DNA of 8,480 nucleotides from Magnetaquiglobus sp039908105 (GTDB lineage Bacteria > Pseudomonadota > Magnetococcia > Magnetococcales > Magnetaquicoccaceae): NCBI GenBank assembly GCA_039908105.1, contig JAMOBI010000157.1, positions 1 through 8,480 of the forward strand, read 5' to 3'. The translations under genes were made by a program, and so were the position numbers. The notes under the pieces are model-generated. The model was not told the DNA's origin. It ran no database searches and was given only the letters and a program-made list of their open reading frames with translations. Numbering within the stretch: the first letter of the stretch is position 1; each line of letters opens with the position of its first letter. Positions 1 through 4,958 of this stretch are shown piece after piece.

Positions 1-359
1 AGCAGACGCAGCAGGTTGGATACCGCGCGACTGGCCAGAACGTCCCCCTGTTCGTACTTGTGAAAGGCGTTCGGTCCACCGCCGAGGATCTGACTGGCCT
101 TGCGTTGGGAGAGTCCGAGCTTTTCCCGGATCGCCCGGATGCGGGAAGGATCAAGCAACCCTTCGACGCGGGCTTTCAACTGGTTCAAGGCGCGATCCGA
201 CACCACCATATCCTTGCCCGAATGGATGCTTTCCCCGCACGGGCAATACCAGCCAGGGAGATCCACCGTGGCGGACTCCCCTTCATAGGTCAACGTCACC
301 TGACGAACACCCCGGATCATGGCTTGTCCGCACGCATGGCATGTCGTTGCGTCATTCAT
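1..359 (-). CDS. mqsA: MqsA-family antitoxin (YgiT-type zinc finger + HTH), cut by window edge
   Basis: Antitoxin and DNA-binding autorepressor of the MqsRA type II toxin-antitoxin pair. The readable 119 residues have an N-terminal zinc-binding part (C7 and C10, then C39 and C41) and a C-terminal helix-turn-helix of the Xre type (about residues 71-115), with the family motif GGGPNAF followed by a KYEQG stretch that matches the GGGvNAFsrYEkG recognition segment of E. coli MqsA. The start ATG at 359 overlaps the last 8 bases of mqsR, so the two are translationally coupled in toxin-first order, as is normal for mqsRA. The last codons lie outside the window. Oddity: the second cysteine pair is spaced C-x-C (YCPCGES) whereas E. 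coli has C-x-x-C, so one residue is missing in the zinc site. Family assignment is firm because of the neighbour. Confidence 0.93.
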   Translation of the reverse strand, partial: MNDATTCHACGQAMIRGVRQVTLTYEGESATVDLPGWYCPCGESIHSGKDMVVSDRALNQLKARVEGLLDPSRIRAIREKLGLSQRKASQILGGGPNAFHKYEQGDVLASRAVSNLLRL

Positions 360-666
360 TGTCACGCTCCTTGAAAGAGAGCAACCGGAATTCCGTTACC
401 ACGTCGGCGGTAAATTTCAGGTAAACCACCTTGCACCCTCGGGGAACGTGATAAACATCCTGCCATGCTCGATGATCCGCATGCGTGGTCATGGATTTCA
501 CAAACTGCCCGCGCTCCATGGTCTGGATGGTCTCCACGATTTCGGCCCGCCCGCAACCGATCAATGCCGCCGTGCGCAACGCGGTTCCGGTCACGCTCAA
601 CCGGGATGCCTTGGAGAAGCTCTTTTTGAAGGCGTCCAGATCGTAGGTGGGGGACCGTTTTTCCAT
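352..666 (-). CDS. mqsR: MqsR mRNA interferase toxin
   Basis: Ribosome-independent endoribonuclease toxin of the RelE-like fold; E. coli MqsR cuts mRNA mainly at GC-containing sites. The protein is 104 aa, close to the 98 aa of E. coli MqsR, and opens with the same MEKR. The known E. coli active-site residues K56, Q68, Y81 and K96 have counterparts at K57 (FVKSMTT), Q69 (WQDVY), Y82 (VYLKF) and K99 (LLSFKE), so the enzyme looks intact. The start at 666 gives the full family N-terminus; no strong Shine-Dalgarno is visible in front of it. It is followed by mqsA with an 8-base overlap. A short palindrome 15 bases upstream is a plausible autoregulation site. Codon use does not differ visibly from that of neighbours. 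Confidence 0.95.
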   Translation of the reverse strand: MEKRSPTYDLDAFKKSFSKASRLSVTGTALRTAALIGCGRAEIVETIQTMERGQFVKSMTTHADHRAWQDVYHVPRGCKVVYLKFTADVVTEFRLLSFKERDNE

Positions 667-680
667 GGCGTCAAGATATC

Positions 681-691
681 ACCATAATGGT
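681..691. promoter_or_regulatory. Candidate mqsRA operator palindrome
   Basis: ACCATAATGGT is an 11-base perfect dyad (5-bp arms around one central base) 15 bases upstream of the mqsR start. MqsA-type antitoxins repress their own promoter through short palindromes, so this position is right for an operator. The arms differ from the AACCT/AGGTT arms known for E. coli MqsA, so the link is inferred from position only. No convincing -35/-10 pair was found around it. Confidence 0.35.
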
Positions 692-839
692 TGCATCTGC
701 AATGAAGATGTGCTTGCCGGCGGATCGGTTGCATGGTGTGCGATGATCGGGAGTTCGACTCCCTGAAAGGGTCACCGGTTCGACCCTCGATGGATGGGGA
801 CCACCTCGGCCTTGTGCATGCCGTTCACGGCAGCACCGA
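692..839. other. Intergenic DNA with two small hairpins
   Basis: No gene is supported between mqsR and the DUF2283 gene. Two short stems are present: GGGAGT/ACTCCC at 749-763 with a 3-base loop, and GGGTC/GACCC at 769-786 with an 8-base loop. The promoter of mqsRA must lie here or in the operator region, but no clear sigma70 boxes can be pointed out. Confidence 0.4.
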
Positions 840-1049
840 TTATCCAACGACAGTCTGTTGCAGGATCTCACTCAGCATCTTGACGGGCAACAGGCCATCC
901 GCCTTGGCATCCAGGATGGTGATCTGCCCGATTCCGTGGGCGGTCATACCCACATTGACATTCCAGCTATAGGAGATATCGCGCTCAACCGGCGCATCTC
1001 TGAAACGGATAAACAAGGTGTCTTCCTGCTCGTCGTAATCGATGTCCAT
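840..1049 (-). CDS. DUF2283 family small protein
   Basis: A 69-aa protein that matches the DUF2283 pattern: an N-terminal segment of the type 'xIxYDxxxDTLFIRF' (residues 2-16), a middle strand segment ending in a glycine turn, and 'GQITILDAKA' (residues 41-50), the counterpart of the family's 'vvGieIldas'. The biochemical function of DUF2283 is not established; members are often next to small toxin-like genes or mobile elements. The start ATG at 1049 fits the domain N-terminus and sits one base past the integrase stop (TGA-C-ATG), so it is probably coupled to the integrase. A longer in-frame reading to 1094 would overlap the integrase and adds unrelated residues, so I reject it. Confidence 0.8.
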   Translation of the reverse strand: MDIDYDEQEDTLFIRFRDAPVERDISYSWNVNVGMTAHGIGQITILDAKADGLLPVKMLSEILQQTVVG

Positions 1050-1050
1050 G

Positions 1051-1839
1051 TCAATGCGTCTTCGCCATCCTGGAAGAACCCAGCGGCACCACATCGCCCT
1101 GGTTGCCGTTCAGCGCGGCGGCGATGTGGCCGGAAATGCGGTCGGCGGCAAATTTCACCGGATCATCGGCCAAGTGGGCATAACGCGCGGTCATGTTGGG
1201 GGTCTTGTGCCCCAGGAGCGCACCCACCACCGGCAACCCCATGCCGGCCATCACCCCCACCGACGCAAAGCCGTGGCGGGTGTCGTGGATGCGCACATCA
1301 TCCAATCCCGCCCGCTCGCGGATCTTGCGCCAGATGCGCGGCAGTCCAACCAGGGGTTGCCCCTCGATGGCTCCAGAGAAGCAAAAGGGGTTTCCCTGGA
1401 TGCGTGGCAAACAGGAGAGCAGTTCCAGCGCCGCCGCTCCCAGATGCACCACCTTGGCTCCGGTCTTGGAGTCGGGCAATCGCAAGCAGCCGCGTTCGAT
1501 ATCCACATGCGCCCATTGCAGGGTCAACACCTCCCCGCGCCTCATGCCGGTCAAGAGCAGCAGACGCAGCGCAGCGATGGCCACGGGGTTGGTTCCGTTC
1601 TGTTCGGCCTCTTGCAACGCCTCGCCCAAGCGGGTCAACTCCTCACCGGTCATGAACCGTTCCCGCTTCTGGCCCGTGAATTTTTTGACCCCATGGACCG
1701 GATTATCCTCCCGCAAGCCACGCTCCACGGCAAAGGTGAAGATCGCGCCCAACAGTCCCATGCAGCGGGTAGCGGTCCCCGGCCCTCCGGTCACGATGGC
1801 CCGGCCTCGTGGTCCTGTCTTGATGTCGGTGGCTGTCTG
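1051..1839 (-). pseudogene. Tyrosine recombinase (phage/island integrase), N-terminal half missing
   Basis: Site-specific recombinase catalytic domain of the phage integrase family. All catalytic residues are present when counted from a GTG at 1794: R85 (TGMRRGE), K110 (DSKTGAK), H170 and R173 (IHDTRHG), H196 (LLGHKT) and the nucleophile Y205 (ARYAHL). The recognisable sequence continues upstream of that GTG (TATDIKTGPRGRAIV, to about 1839), so the gene was once longer. Related alphaproteobacterial-type integrases are roughly 400 aa with an arm-binding domain and a full core-binding domain; here only the last part of the core-binding domain (about residues 1-45) remains. Upstream the frame meets a TAG at 1870-1872 with no good start or Shine-Dalgarno between. 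I infer a 5' deletion or rearrangement; a shortened product from 1794 is possible but would not bind DNA normally. Confidence 0.85.
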
Positions 1840-1842
1840 CCC

Positions 1843-1945
1843 GGATGGCCGGGGCCCGGTGGCGCAGCTCTATTCCAAACGCGGGCATTTCATCTCGGAC
1901 CGGGGCGGGGTGCAACCCGCCACCCAAATTGTTTCCGACAAGTGA
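1843..1945 (+). pseudogene. Possible C-terminal tail of a lost plus-strand gene
   Basis: Immediately beyond the integrase break, the plus strand reads about 33 codons in good coding style (mostly G or C in third position), including QLYSKRGHFISDRGG, and stops at TGA 1943-1945 directly before a strong hairpin. I do not recognise the family. The frame runs on to the left only as the antisense of the integrase, so the real left limit is unknown. The combination of codon pattern, stop and adjacent hairpin suggests a gene remnant rather than noise, but a chance reading frame cannot be excluded. Confidence 0.3.
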
Positions 1946-1983
1946 TCATCCAGCCCGGCACACCGCTGGCCGGGCTGGATGAT
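1945..1983. terminator. 15-bp perfect hairpin between converging coding ends
   Basis: Arms ATCATCCAGCCCGGC (1945-1959) and its exact complement at 1969-1983 enclose a 9-base loop. It lies right after the TGA of the plus-strand remnant and 16 bases past the TAG of the minus-strand BRO gene, so it can serve both. Neither side carries a U-tract, so intrinsic termination is uncertain; it may instead protect 3' ends. Confidence 0.55.
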
Positions 1984-1998
1984 GACCATCCGCAGTGC

Positions 1999-2616
1999 CT
2001 ATATCTCCAAGCCCAAATCCTCGAAGACCTCCTTCAATCGGTCGCTCAAGACCAGCATCAACGAGTAGAATTCCGAATGTCCAACATGATCGAGCGATGG
2101 ACGGTATGACGATGTGACCGCGACGGGTGACAGTAGATCGGTCACGGCAGCAAACGCCTGATGGATGTAATAGGCGTTGTTTCCCTGCTCGGCAGTGAAT
2201 CTTTCTGGCCTCCTTTTCGGCTCCACCTGCTCGCTTTTCAGGTCGCTCGGCACGCTGACATTCTGCAAGAACCACCCGAAGAACGGCTTGGCGTGCTTCT
2301 TGGCGGATGCATGGACCAGGGAGCGCAGGCCACCCGCGTTGATGTAATCGGCTTTGGTGTTGCCGGTTTCCCCTGCAAACCGAATCGCCCAATCATCGGC
2401 ATGGACATGGTTGGTCAGGGACTCCCTGACCTTGGTTCGTCCGAGGGCCTTGCAAACGTCCTCGGCATTGAACCAGATCTTCCGTTCGTCATTGATCGCC
2501 GTCCGGATGGGGAGTTGACCATAATGCAGGACATGCGTCTTGTAGCTGGAGAACAGGACAGTTCAGATGGCTTCGGTGAGGTCCAGACGTGCGGGGGTGA
2601 TGGTGCGGGTGTTCAT
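1999..2616 (-). pseudogene. BRO-N domain protein (phage antirepressor-like), interrupted by TGA
   Basis: Reading from ATG 2616 gives a 205-codon frame with one internal stop, TGA at 2565-2563 (codon 18). After the stop come the BRO-N hallmarks: an N-terminal strand region with LPIRTAINDERKIWFNAEDV, then CKALGRTKVRESL, and further on the pattern GGLRSLVHASAKKHAKPF (about residues 93-110). BRO-N proteins are DNA-binding proteins of phages, prophages and large DNA viruses. The C-terminal third (about residues 140-205) is not recognised. A good Shine-Dalgarno (AGGAG, 2628-2624) lies 7 bases before ATG 2616, which shows where the gene used to start. No ATG or GTG restarts the domain after the stop; the first usable codon in frame is a TTG at 2268, which would drop the BRO-N domain. 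I therefore call it a nonsense-disrupted gene; a sequencing error is the main alternative. Confidence 0.82.
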
Positions 2617-2675
2617 GCTCTTGCTCCTATCGATGCAATTGGGATTGCCGGAGCACGGACGGTTCTAAACGTCCT

Positions 2676-2760
2676 GACTCCGGGGGTTAGAACACCCACG
2701 ATAGGTTGGGCCTTCTGGTTTTAGGCTCGCGCCCTGGACAGACCAGTTGCCCCCGGAGTC
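2676..2760. repeat. 11-bp perfect inverted repeat, 63-base spacer
   Basis: GACTCCGGGGG at 2676-2686 and its exact complement at 2750-2760. The flanks keep partial likeness (GTC lies just outside the left arm and GAC just outside the right arm). The spacer contains a smaller CTGG/CCAG hairpin. It could be the stem of a structured RNA or the ends of a small non-autonomous element; no target duplication was identified. Confidence 0.5.
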
Positions 2761-2809
2761 TGACGAAAACGGGGTGCATATTTTGCACCACGGGCGGGAT
2801 GCCGGGCAC

Positions 2810-2838
2810 AAAAAAGCCGCCAAGGATGTCGGGGGCGG
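2810..2838 (-). terminator. Terminator-like hairpin on the minus strand
   Basis: Read on the minus strand, CCGCC (2838-2834) pairs with GGCGG (2821-2817) around a 12-base loop and is followed by C and then six T (complement of A-run 2810-2815). The 5-bp stem is short, so it is a moderate candidate. It faces transcription coming leftward from the brn region toward the BRO gene. Confidence 0.4.
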
Positions 2839-2851
2839 ATGGCCGCCTTTT
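2834..2851 (+). terminator. Terminator-like hairpin on the plus strand
   Basis: GGCGG (2834-2838), loop ATGG, CCGCC (2843-2847), then TTTT (2848-2851). The GGCGG arm is the same one used by the minus-strand hairpin, so the two structures share bases. It would insulate the brnTA promoter from upstream plus-strand readthrough. Confidence 0.45.
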
Positions 2852-2918
2852 GTTGTGGAGGGGTTCAAGCTCCAGGGGTGATGGTGCGGCAGGGGGAAGG
2901 TGGGTGTCAAGATATCGA

Positions 2919-2948
2919 TTGACGACGCTGCAAAGATGTACATACAAT
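2919..2948 (+). promoter_or_regulatory. Sigma70 promoter of brnTA
   Basis: TTGACG (2919-2924) and TACAAT (2943-2948) are separated by 18 bases and match the consensus at 5 of 6 positions each. The expected transcription start, 6-8 bases beyond the -10 box, falls at about 2954-2956, which is the brnT start codon. The transcript would thus have little or no leader. An 8-base palindrome ATGTACAT at 2936-2943 touches the -10 box and is a candidate site for repression by BrnA. Confidence 0.75.
2936..2943. promoter_or_regulatory. Candidate BrnA operator palindrome
   Basis: ATGTACAT is a perfect 8-base palindrome inside the spacer and first base of the -10 box. BrnT-BrnA complexes repress their own promoter through the ribbon-helix-helix of BrnA; the position fits, but an 8-base palindrome can occur by chance. 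Confidence 0.35.
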
Positions 2949-2955
2949 TAGATCC

Positions 2956-3237
2956 ATGGAAATCACCTTTGATCCGAACAAGAACATCCGGAACATCCGT
3001 GAGCGTGGGATTCCGTTCACGGATGCGGCCAAATTCGACTTCGCGACAGCATCGTTTTGCACGGACACCCGATACGATTACGGGGAGGTGAGGCATGTGG
3101 CGATTGGGTATCTCGGGAATCGACTGCATGTGCTCTGTTTCGTGGAAACAGATAACGGCATTCGGGTGATCAGTTTCCGGAAGGCGAACGCAAGGGAGGC
3201 TAAGAGACATGGAAAACAGAAAACCATTGACGGATGA
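2956..3237 (+). CDS. brnT: BrnT family toxin (DUF497)
   Basis: RelE-fold ribonuclease toxin of the BrnTA type II system; BrnT of Brucella inhibits translation by RNA cleavage. The 93-aa protein shows the family order: ITFDPNKN near the N-terminus (residues 3-10), GIPFTDAAKF (18-27), DTRYDYGEVRHVAIGYLG (37-54) and RVISFRKANARE (70-81). The usual 'KHG' after the first helix reads ERG (residues 16-18), so a normally conserved histidine is arginine. The start ATG gives the exact family N-terminus but has no Shine-Dalgarno, in line with a leaderless transcript from the promoter just upstream. The last 29 bases overlap brnA. Confidence 0.93.
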   Translation: MEITFDPNKNIRNIRERGIPFTDAAKFDFATASFCTDTRYDYGEVRHVAIGYLGNRLHVLCFVETDNGIRVISFRKANAREAKRHGKQKTIDG

Positions 3238-3478
3238 AGAAGGAGAGGTTCGGGAGTTGATGCCTGAAGATCTCCGTCATTTTCGCCCAGTCGATTCTTT
3301 GCCTCCATCTCTGGCGCGCAAACTGGGTGTGCGCGGTGCGCAAAAGGCCCCGACCAAGGAGCGGATTACCATCCGGCTTTCACGCGACGTGGTGGAGGCG
3401 TTTCGGGCAACCGGAAACGGCTGGCAATCCCGTGTGGACGATGTGCTGAAAAATTGGGTGGCCACCCATTCGGCTTGA
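3209..3478 (+). CDS. brnA: BrnA family antitoxin
   Basis: Antitoxin partner of BrnT: it neutralises the toxin and represses the shared promoter. The 89-aa protein has a flexible N-terminal half that would wrap the toxin and a C-terminal ribbon-helix-helix (about residues 51-84) with the strand ERITIRLS followed by the helices of VVEAFRA and SRVDDVLKNW. A good Shine-Dalgarno (AGGGAGG, 3193-3199) lies 9 bases before the ATG, inside brnT, which overlaps by 29 bases. The antitoxin therefore has an efficient own initiation site while the toxin lacks one, a plausible way to keep antitoxin in excess. Confidence 0.92.
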   Translation: MENRKPLTDEEGEVRELMPEDLRHFRPVDSLPPSLARKLGVRGAQKAPTKERITIRLSRDVVEAFRATGNGWQSRVDDVLKNWVATHSA

Positions 3479-3549
3479 TCTGCCGGGATGCTGTGTCCGA
3501 CTCGTGCAAGACGGAAAATTGGGAACGCAAACTCTATGAGGGGTAGGCC

Positions 3550-3768
3550 ATGAAGACCAAAGAGGGGTTTGATTTCAGCAAGGCCAAGCGCGGTCCGATC
3601 CTGCCTCAAACCGGCAGAACCCGAATCACCATCTGTCTGTCCGATGATGTGCTCATGGAGTTTCGCAACCGTGCCCTGGCGGTTGGCACGGGCTATCAGA
3701 CCATGATCAACGATGCCTTGCGGGAATACCTGGCAAGTTCCGAAAAATTTTGTGGCGTTCAGCAATAA
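3550..3768 (+). CDS. Orphan BrnA-like ribbon-helix-helix antitoxin
   Basis: A 72-aa protein of the BrnA/CopG-like class. It opens with FDFSKAKRGPILP (residues 7-19), a typical BrnA-family linker, and continues with the DNA-binding strand TRITICLSDD (24-33) and the helices around LMEFRNRA and YQTMINDALREYL (49-61). It lies 71 bases after brnA on the same strand, with a purine-rich GAGGGG before the ATG, so it may be co-transcribed with brnTA. No toxin gene stands beside it. The codons just before its start, in the same frame, read NWERKLYEG and then stop, which resembles the tail of a BrnT protein; this may be the only trace of its former partner. It is clearly different in sequence from the neighbouring BrnA, so it is not a recent duplicate. 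Confidence 0.83.
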   Translation: MKTKEGFDFSKAKRGPILPQTGRTRITICLSDDVLMEFRNRALAVGTGYQTMINDALREYLASSEKFCGVQQ

Positions 3769-3777
3769 TTTTTGCTG
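3760..3777. repeat. Small hairpin at the end of the orphan antitoxin gene
   Basis: CAGCAA (3760-3765) and TTGCTG (3772-3777) flank a 6-base loop that contains the TAA stop. No U-run follows, so I do not call it a terminator. Confidence 0.3.
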
Positions 3778-3900
3778 GCCCGTGCGAACACTGCGTATCA
3801 AGGGCGAAAATGGAAAATGGGAATCCCGAACACCAGCTATGGCTGCAGGTCTCGCTGACCATGTCTGGACGGTTCATGAGTGGATTTCATTTCCATCCCG

Positions 3901-3929
3901 ACCTGCCAGGTTAACGTATGCATTATAAA
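3901..3929 (+). promoter_or_regulatory. Likely xerC promoter with overlapping palindrome
   Basis: TATAAA at 3924-3929 lies 38 bases before the xerC ATG and is a good -10 box in otherwise GC-rich DNA. The -35 position carries no TTGACA-like hexamer; instead ACCTGCCAGGT, a perfect 11-base dyad, occupies 3901-3911. A regulator binding there would compete with polymerase or recruit it. The region 3769-3900 before it shows no other feature. Confidence 0.4.
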
Positions 3930-3967
3930 ATATCCCATTGATTGATTCTACCGTATCCGAAGTCGCC

Positions 3968-4951
3968 ATGCCCAGCACGCATATTCCCACCCCCGATCCG
4001 CTCTTTGCGCCGTTTCAACGCCACCTGGTCGCTGAACGACGCTATTCCGATCATACCACCGCCGCCTATCTGGGGGATCTGGCCCGCTTTGCCGAGTTCT
4101 GGAGCGAACACGCGAACACCCCCTTGAGCGCCGCATCCTTGCCCGCGATCCGGCCCACCGATCTGCGCGCCTTTTTGGCAGCTGAACGCAAGGAGGGACG
4201 CTCCAAAGCCACCCTGCAACGCCGTATGGCCTCGGTGCGCGCCTGGTTCCGTTTTCTGGAGAGCACCGGCGAGCTGACCCAAAACCCGGCGGCTCTGATC
4301 ACAGCCCCCAAACCGGGCATCCGCCTGCCGCGCGCGCCCACCGAAGAGGAGACGGCCCGGCTGCTCGATGCGCCACTCGATCATGAGACCCTCTCCAACC
4401 GCGAGCTGCCAGCCTGGGCCATGGAGCGGGATCGCGCCATCCTGGAGCTGCTTTATGGCTCCGGCCTGCGCGTTGGCGAGGTGTGCGGGCTGAACCGCCA
4501 GGATATTGATTTCAATCAGGGGGTGGCACGTGTGCTGGGAAAAGGGGACAAGGAGCGCATCGCCCCCCTGACCAGCCCCACGATTCAGGCACTGCGCCGC
4601 TACTTGAGTGCTCGCGATCGGGCCTGCCCGGTTGGACTGGGTGCCAGGGATCCACTTTTTATCGGCGTGAATGAAACCGGTGATGACCGGCGTTTGAATC
4701 CCCGACAGATCCAGCGGTTGTTGCAGGGGTTGCGCCGACGACTGGGATTGCCGGAGAAGATCACCCCGCATGCGCTGCGCCATGCGTTTGCCACTCATCT
4801 GTTGCAGGCTGGTGCGGATCTGCGCGCCATCCAGGAGTTGCTCGGCCATGCCACGCTCTCCACCACGCAGCGTTATGCCCATCTGGATCTGCAATCCTTA
4901 AGCCGTATCTACGATAACGCCCATCCACACGCCCGCAAGACGGCGCCGTGA
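3968..4951 (+). CDS. xerC: Tyrosine recombinase XerC
   Basis: Site-specific recombinase that works with XerD at the dif site to resolve chromosome dimers at division. The 327-aa product has an N-terminal core-binding domain (about 10-105, with the pattern YSDHTTAAYLGDLARF) and a C-terminal catalytic domain. Catalytic residues are R168 (GSGLRVGEVCGL), the lysine of GKGDKER (192-195), H268 and R271 (PHALRHAFATH), H294 (LLGHATLSTT) and Y303 (QRYAHL). Length is slightly above the usual 295-305 aa owing to a longer N-terminus and a charged tail. ATG 3968 is preferred; a TTG at 3938 in frame would add ten residues without family support. The linkage to a DUF484 gene favours XerC over XerD. It ends 7 bases before the next gene, so the two are probably co-transcribed. 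Confidence 0.93.
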   Translation: MPSTHIPTPDPLFAPFQRHLVAERRYSDHTTAAYLGDLARFAEFWSEHANTPLSAASLPAIRPTDLRAFLAAERKEGRSKATLQRRMASVRAWFRFLESTGELTQNPAALITAPKPGIRLPRAPTEEETARLLDAPLDHETLSNRELPAWAMERDRAILELLYGSGLRVGEVCGLNRQDIDFNQGVARVLGKGDKERIAPLTSPTIQALRRYLSARDRACPVGLGARDPLFIGVNETGDDRRLNPRQIQRLLQGLRRRLGLPEKITPHALRHAFATHLLQAGADLRAIQELLGHATLSTTQRYAHLDLQSLSRIYDNAHPHARKTAP

Positions 4952-4958
4952 ATGCGTG

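Larger units (their letters stand above)
2617..2918. other. Gene-free gap rich in inverted repeats
   Basis: No coding region is supported here. Visible inverted pairs are: CCTATCG 2626-2632 with CGATAGG 2699-2705; GTTCTAA 2662-2668 with TTAGAAC 2687-2693; an 11-bp perfect pair GACTCCGGGGG 2676-2686 with CCCCCGGAGTC 2750-2760; CTGG/CCAG at 2734-2746; and GGTGCA/TGCACC at 2773-2789. Two terminator-like hairpins follow. The stretch separates the minus-strand BRO gene from the plus-strand brnTA operon and must contain the BRO promoter, which I cannot place. Confidence 0.6.

Noticed and set aside
749..786. tRNA T-arm-like strings (GAGTTCGACTCCC and GGTTCGACCC) near the integrase, as a possible attB/tRNA remnant
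   Set aside because: When aligned as T-arms the 5-bp stems do not pair, and no acceptor, D or anticodon arms can be found around them.
858..2109. Long plus-strand open frames across the integrase region
   Set aside because: They are antisense to the integrase, whose catalytic motifs are clear; the frames are open because of high GC content and contain no recognisable domain up to about 1840.
2563..2565. Selenocysteine or recoded TGA in the BRO-N gene
   Set aside because: No stem-loop typical of a bacterial SECIS is evident directly after it, the position is outside any redox motif, and the protein family is not known to use selenocysteine.
670..2916. GTCAAGATATC shared by the mqsR upstream region (670-680) and the brnT upstream region (2906-2916), as a common regulatory site
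   Set aside because: A few shared 11-base strings are expected by chance between two positions in a window of this size, and the two copies stand at different distances from the genes.
2665..3210. Minus-strand frame across the brnT region
   Set aside because: It is antisense to brnT and covers the repeat-rich gap; its sequence is low in recognisable structure and has no ribosome site.
3923..4894. A 323-codon minus-strand open frame opposite xerC
   Set aside because: It is an antisense frame of a well-supported xerC, rich in Gly, Gln and Ala, with no domain pattern.
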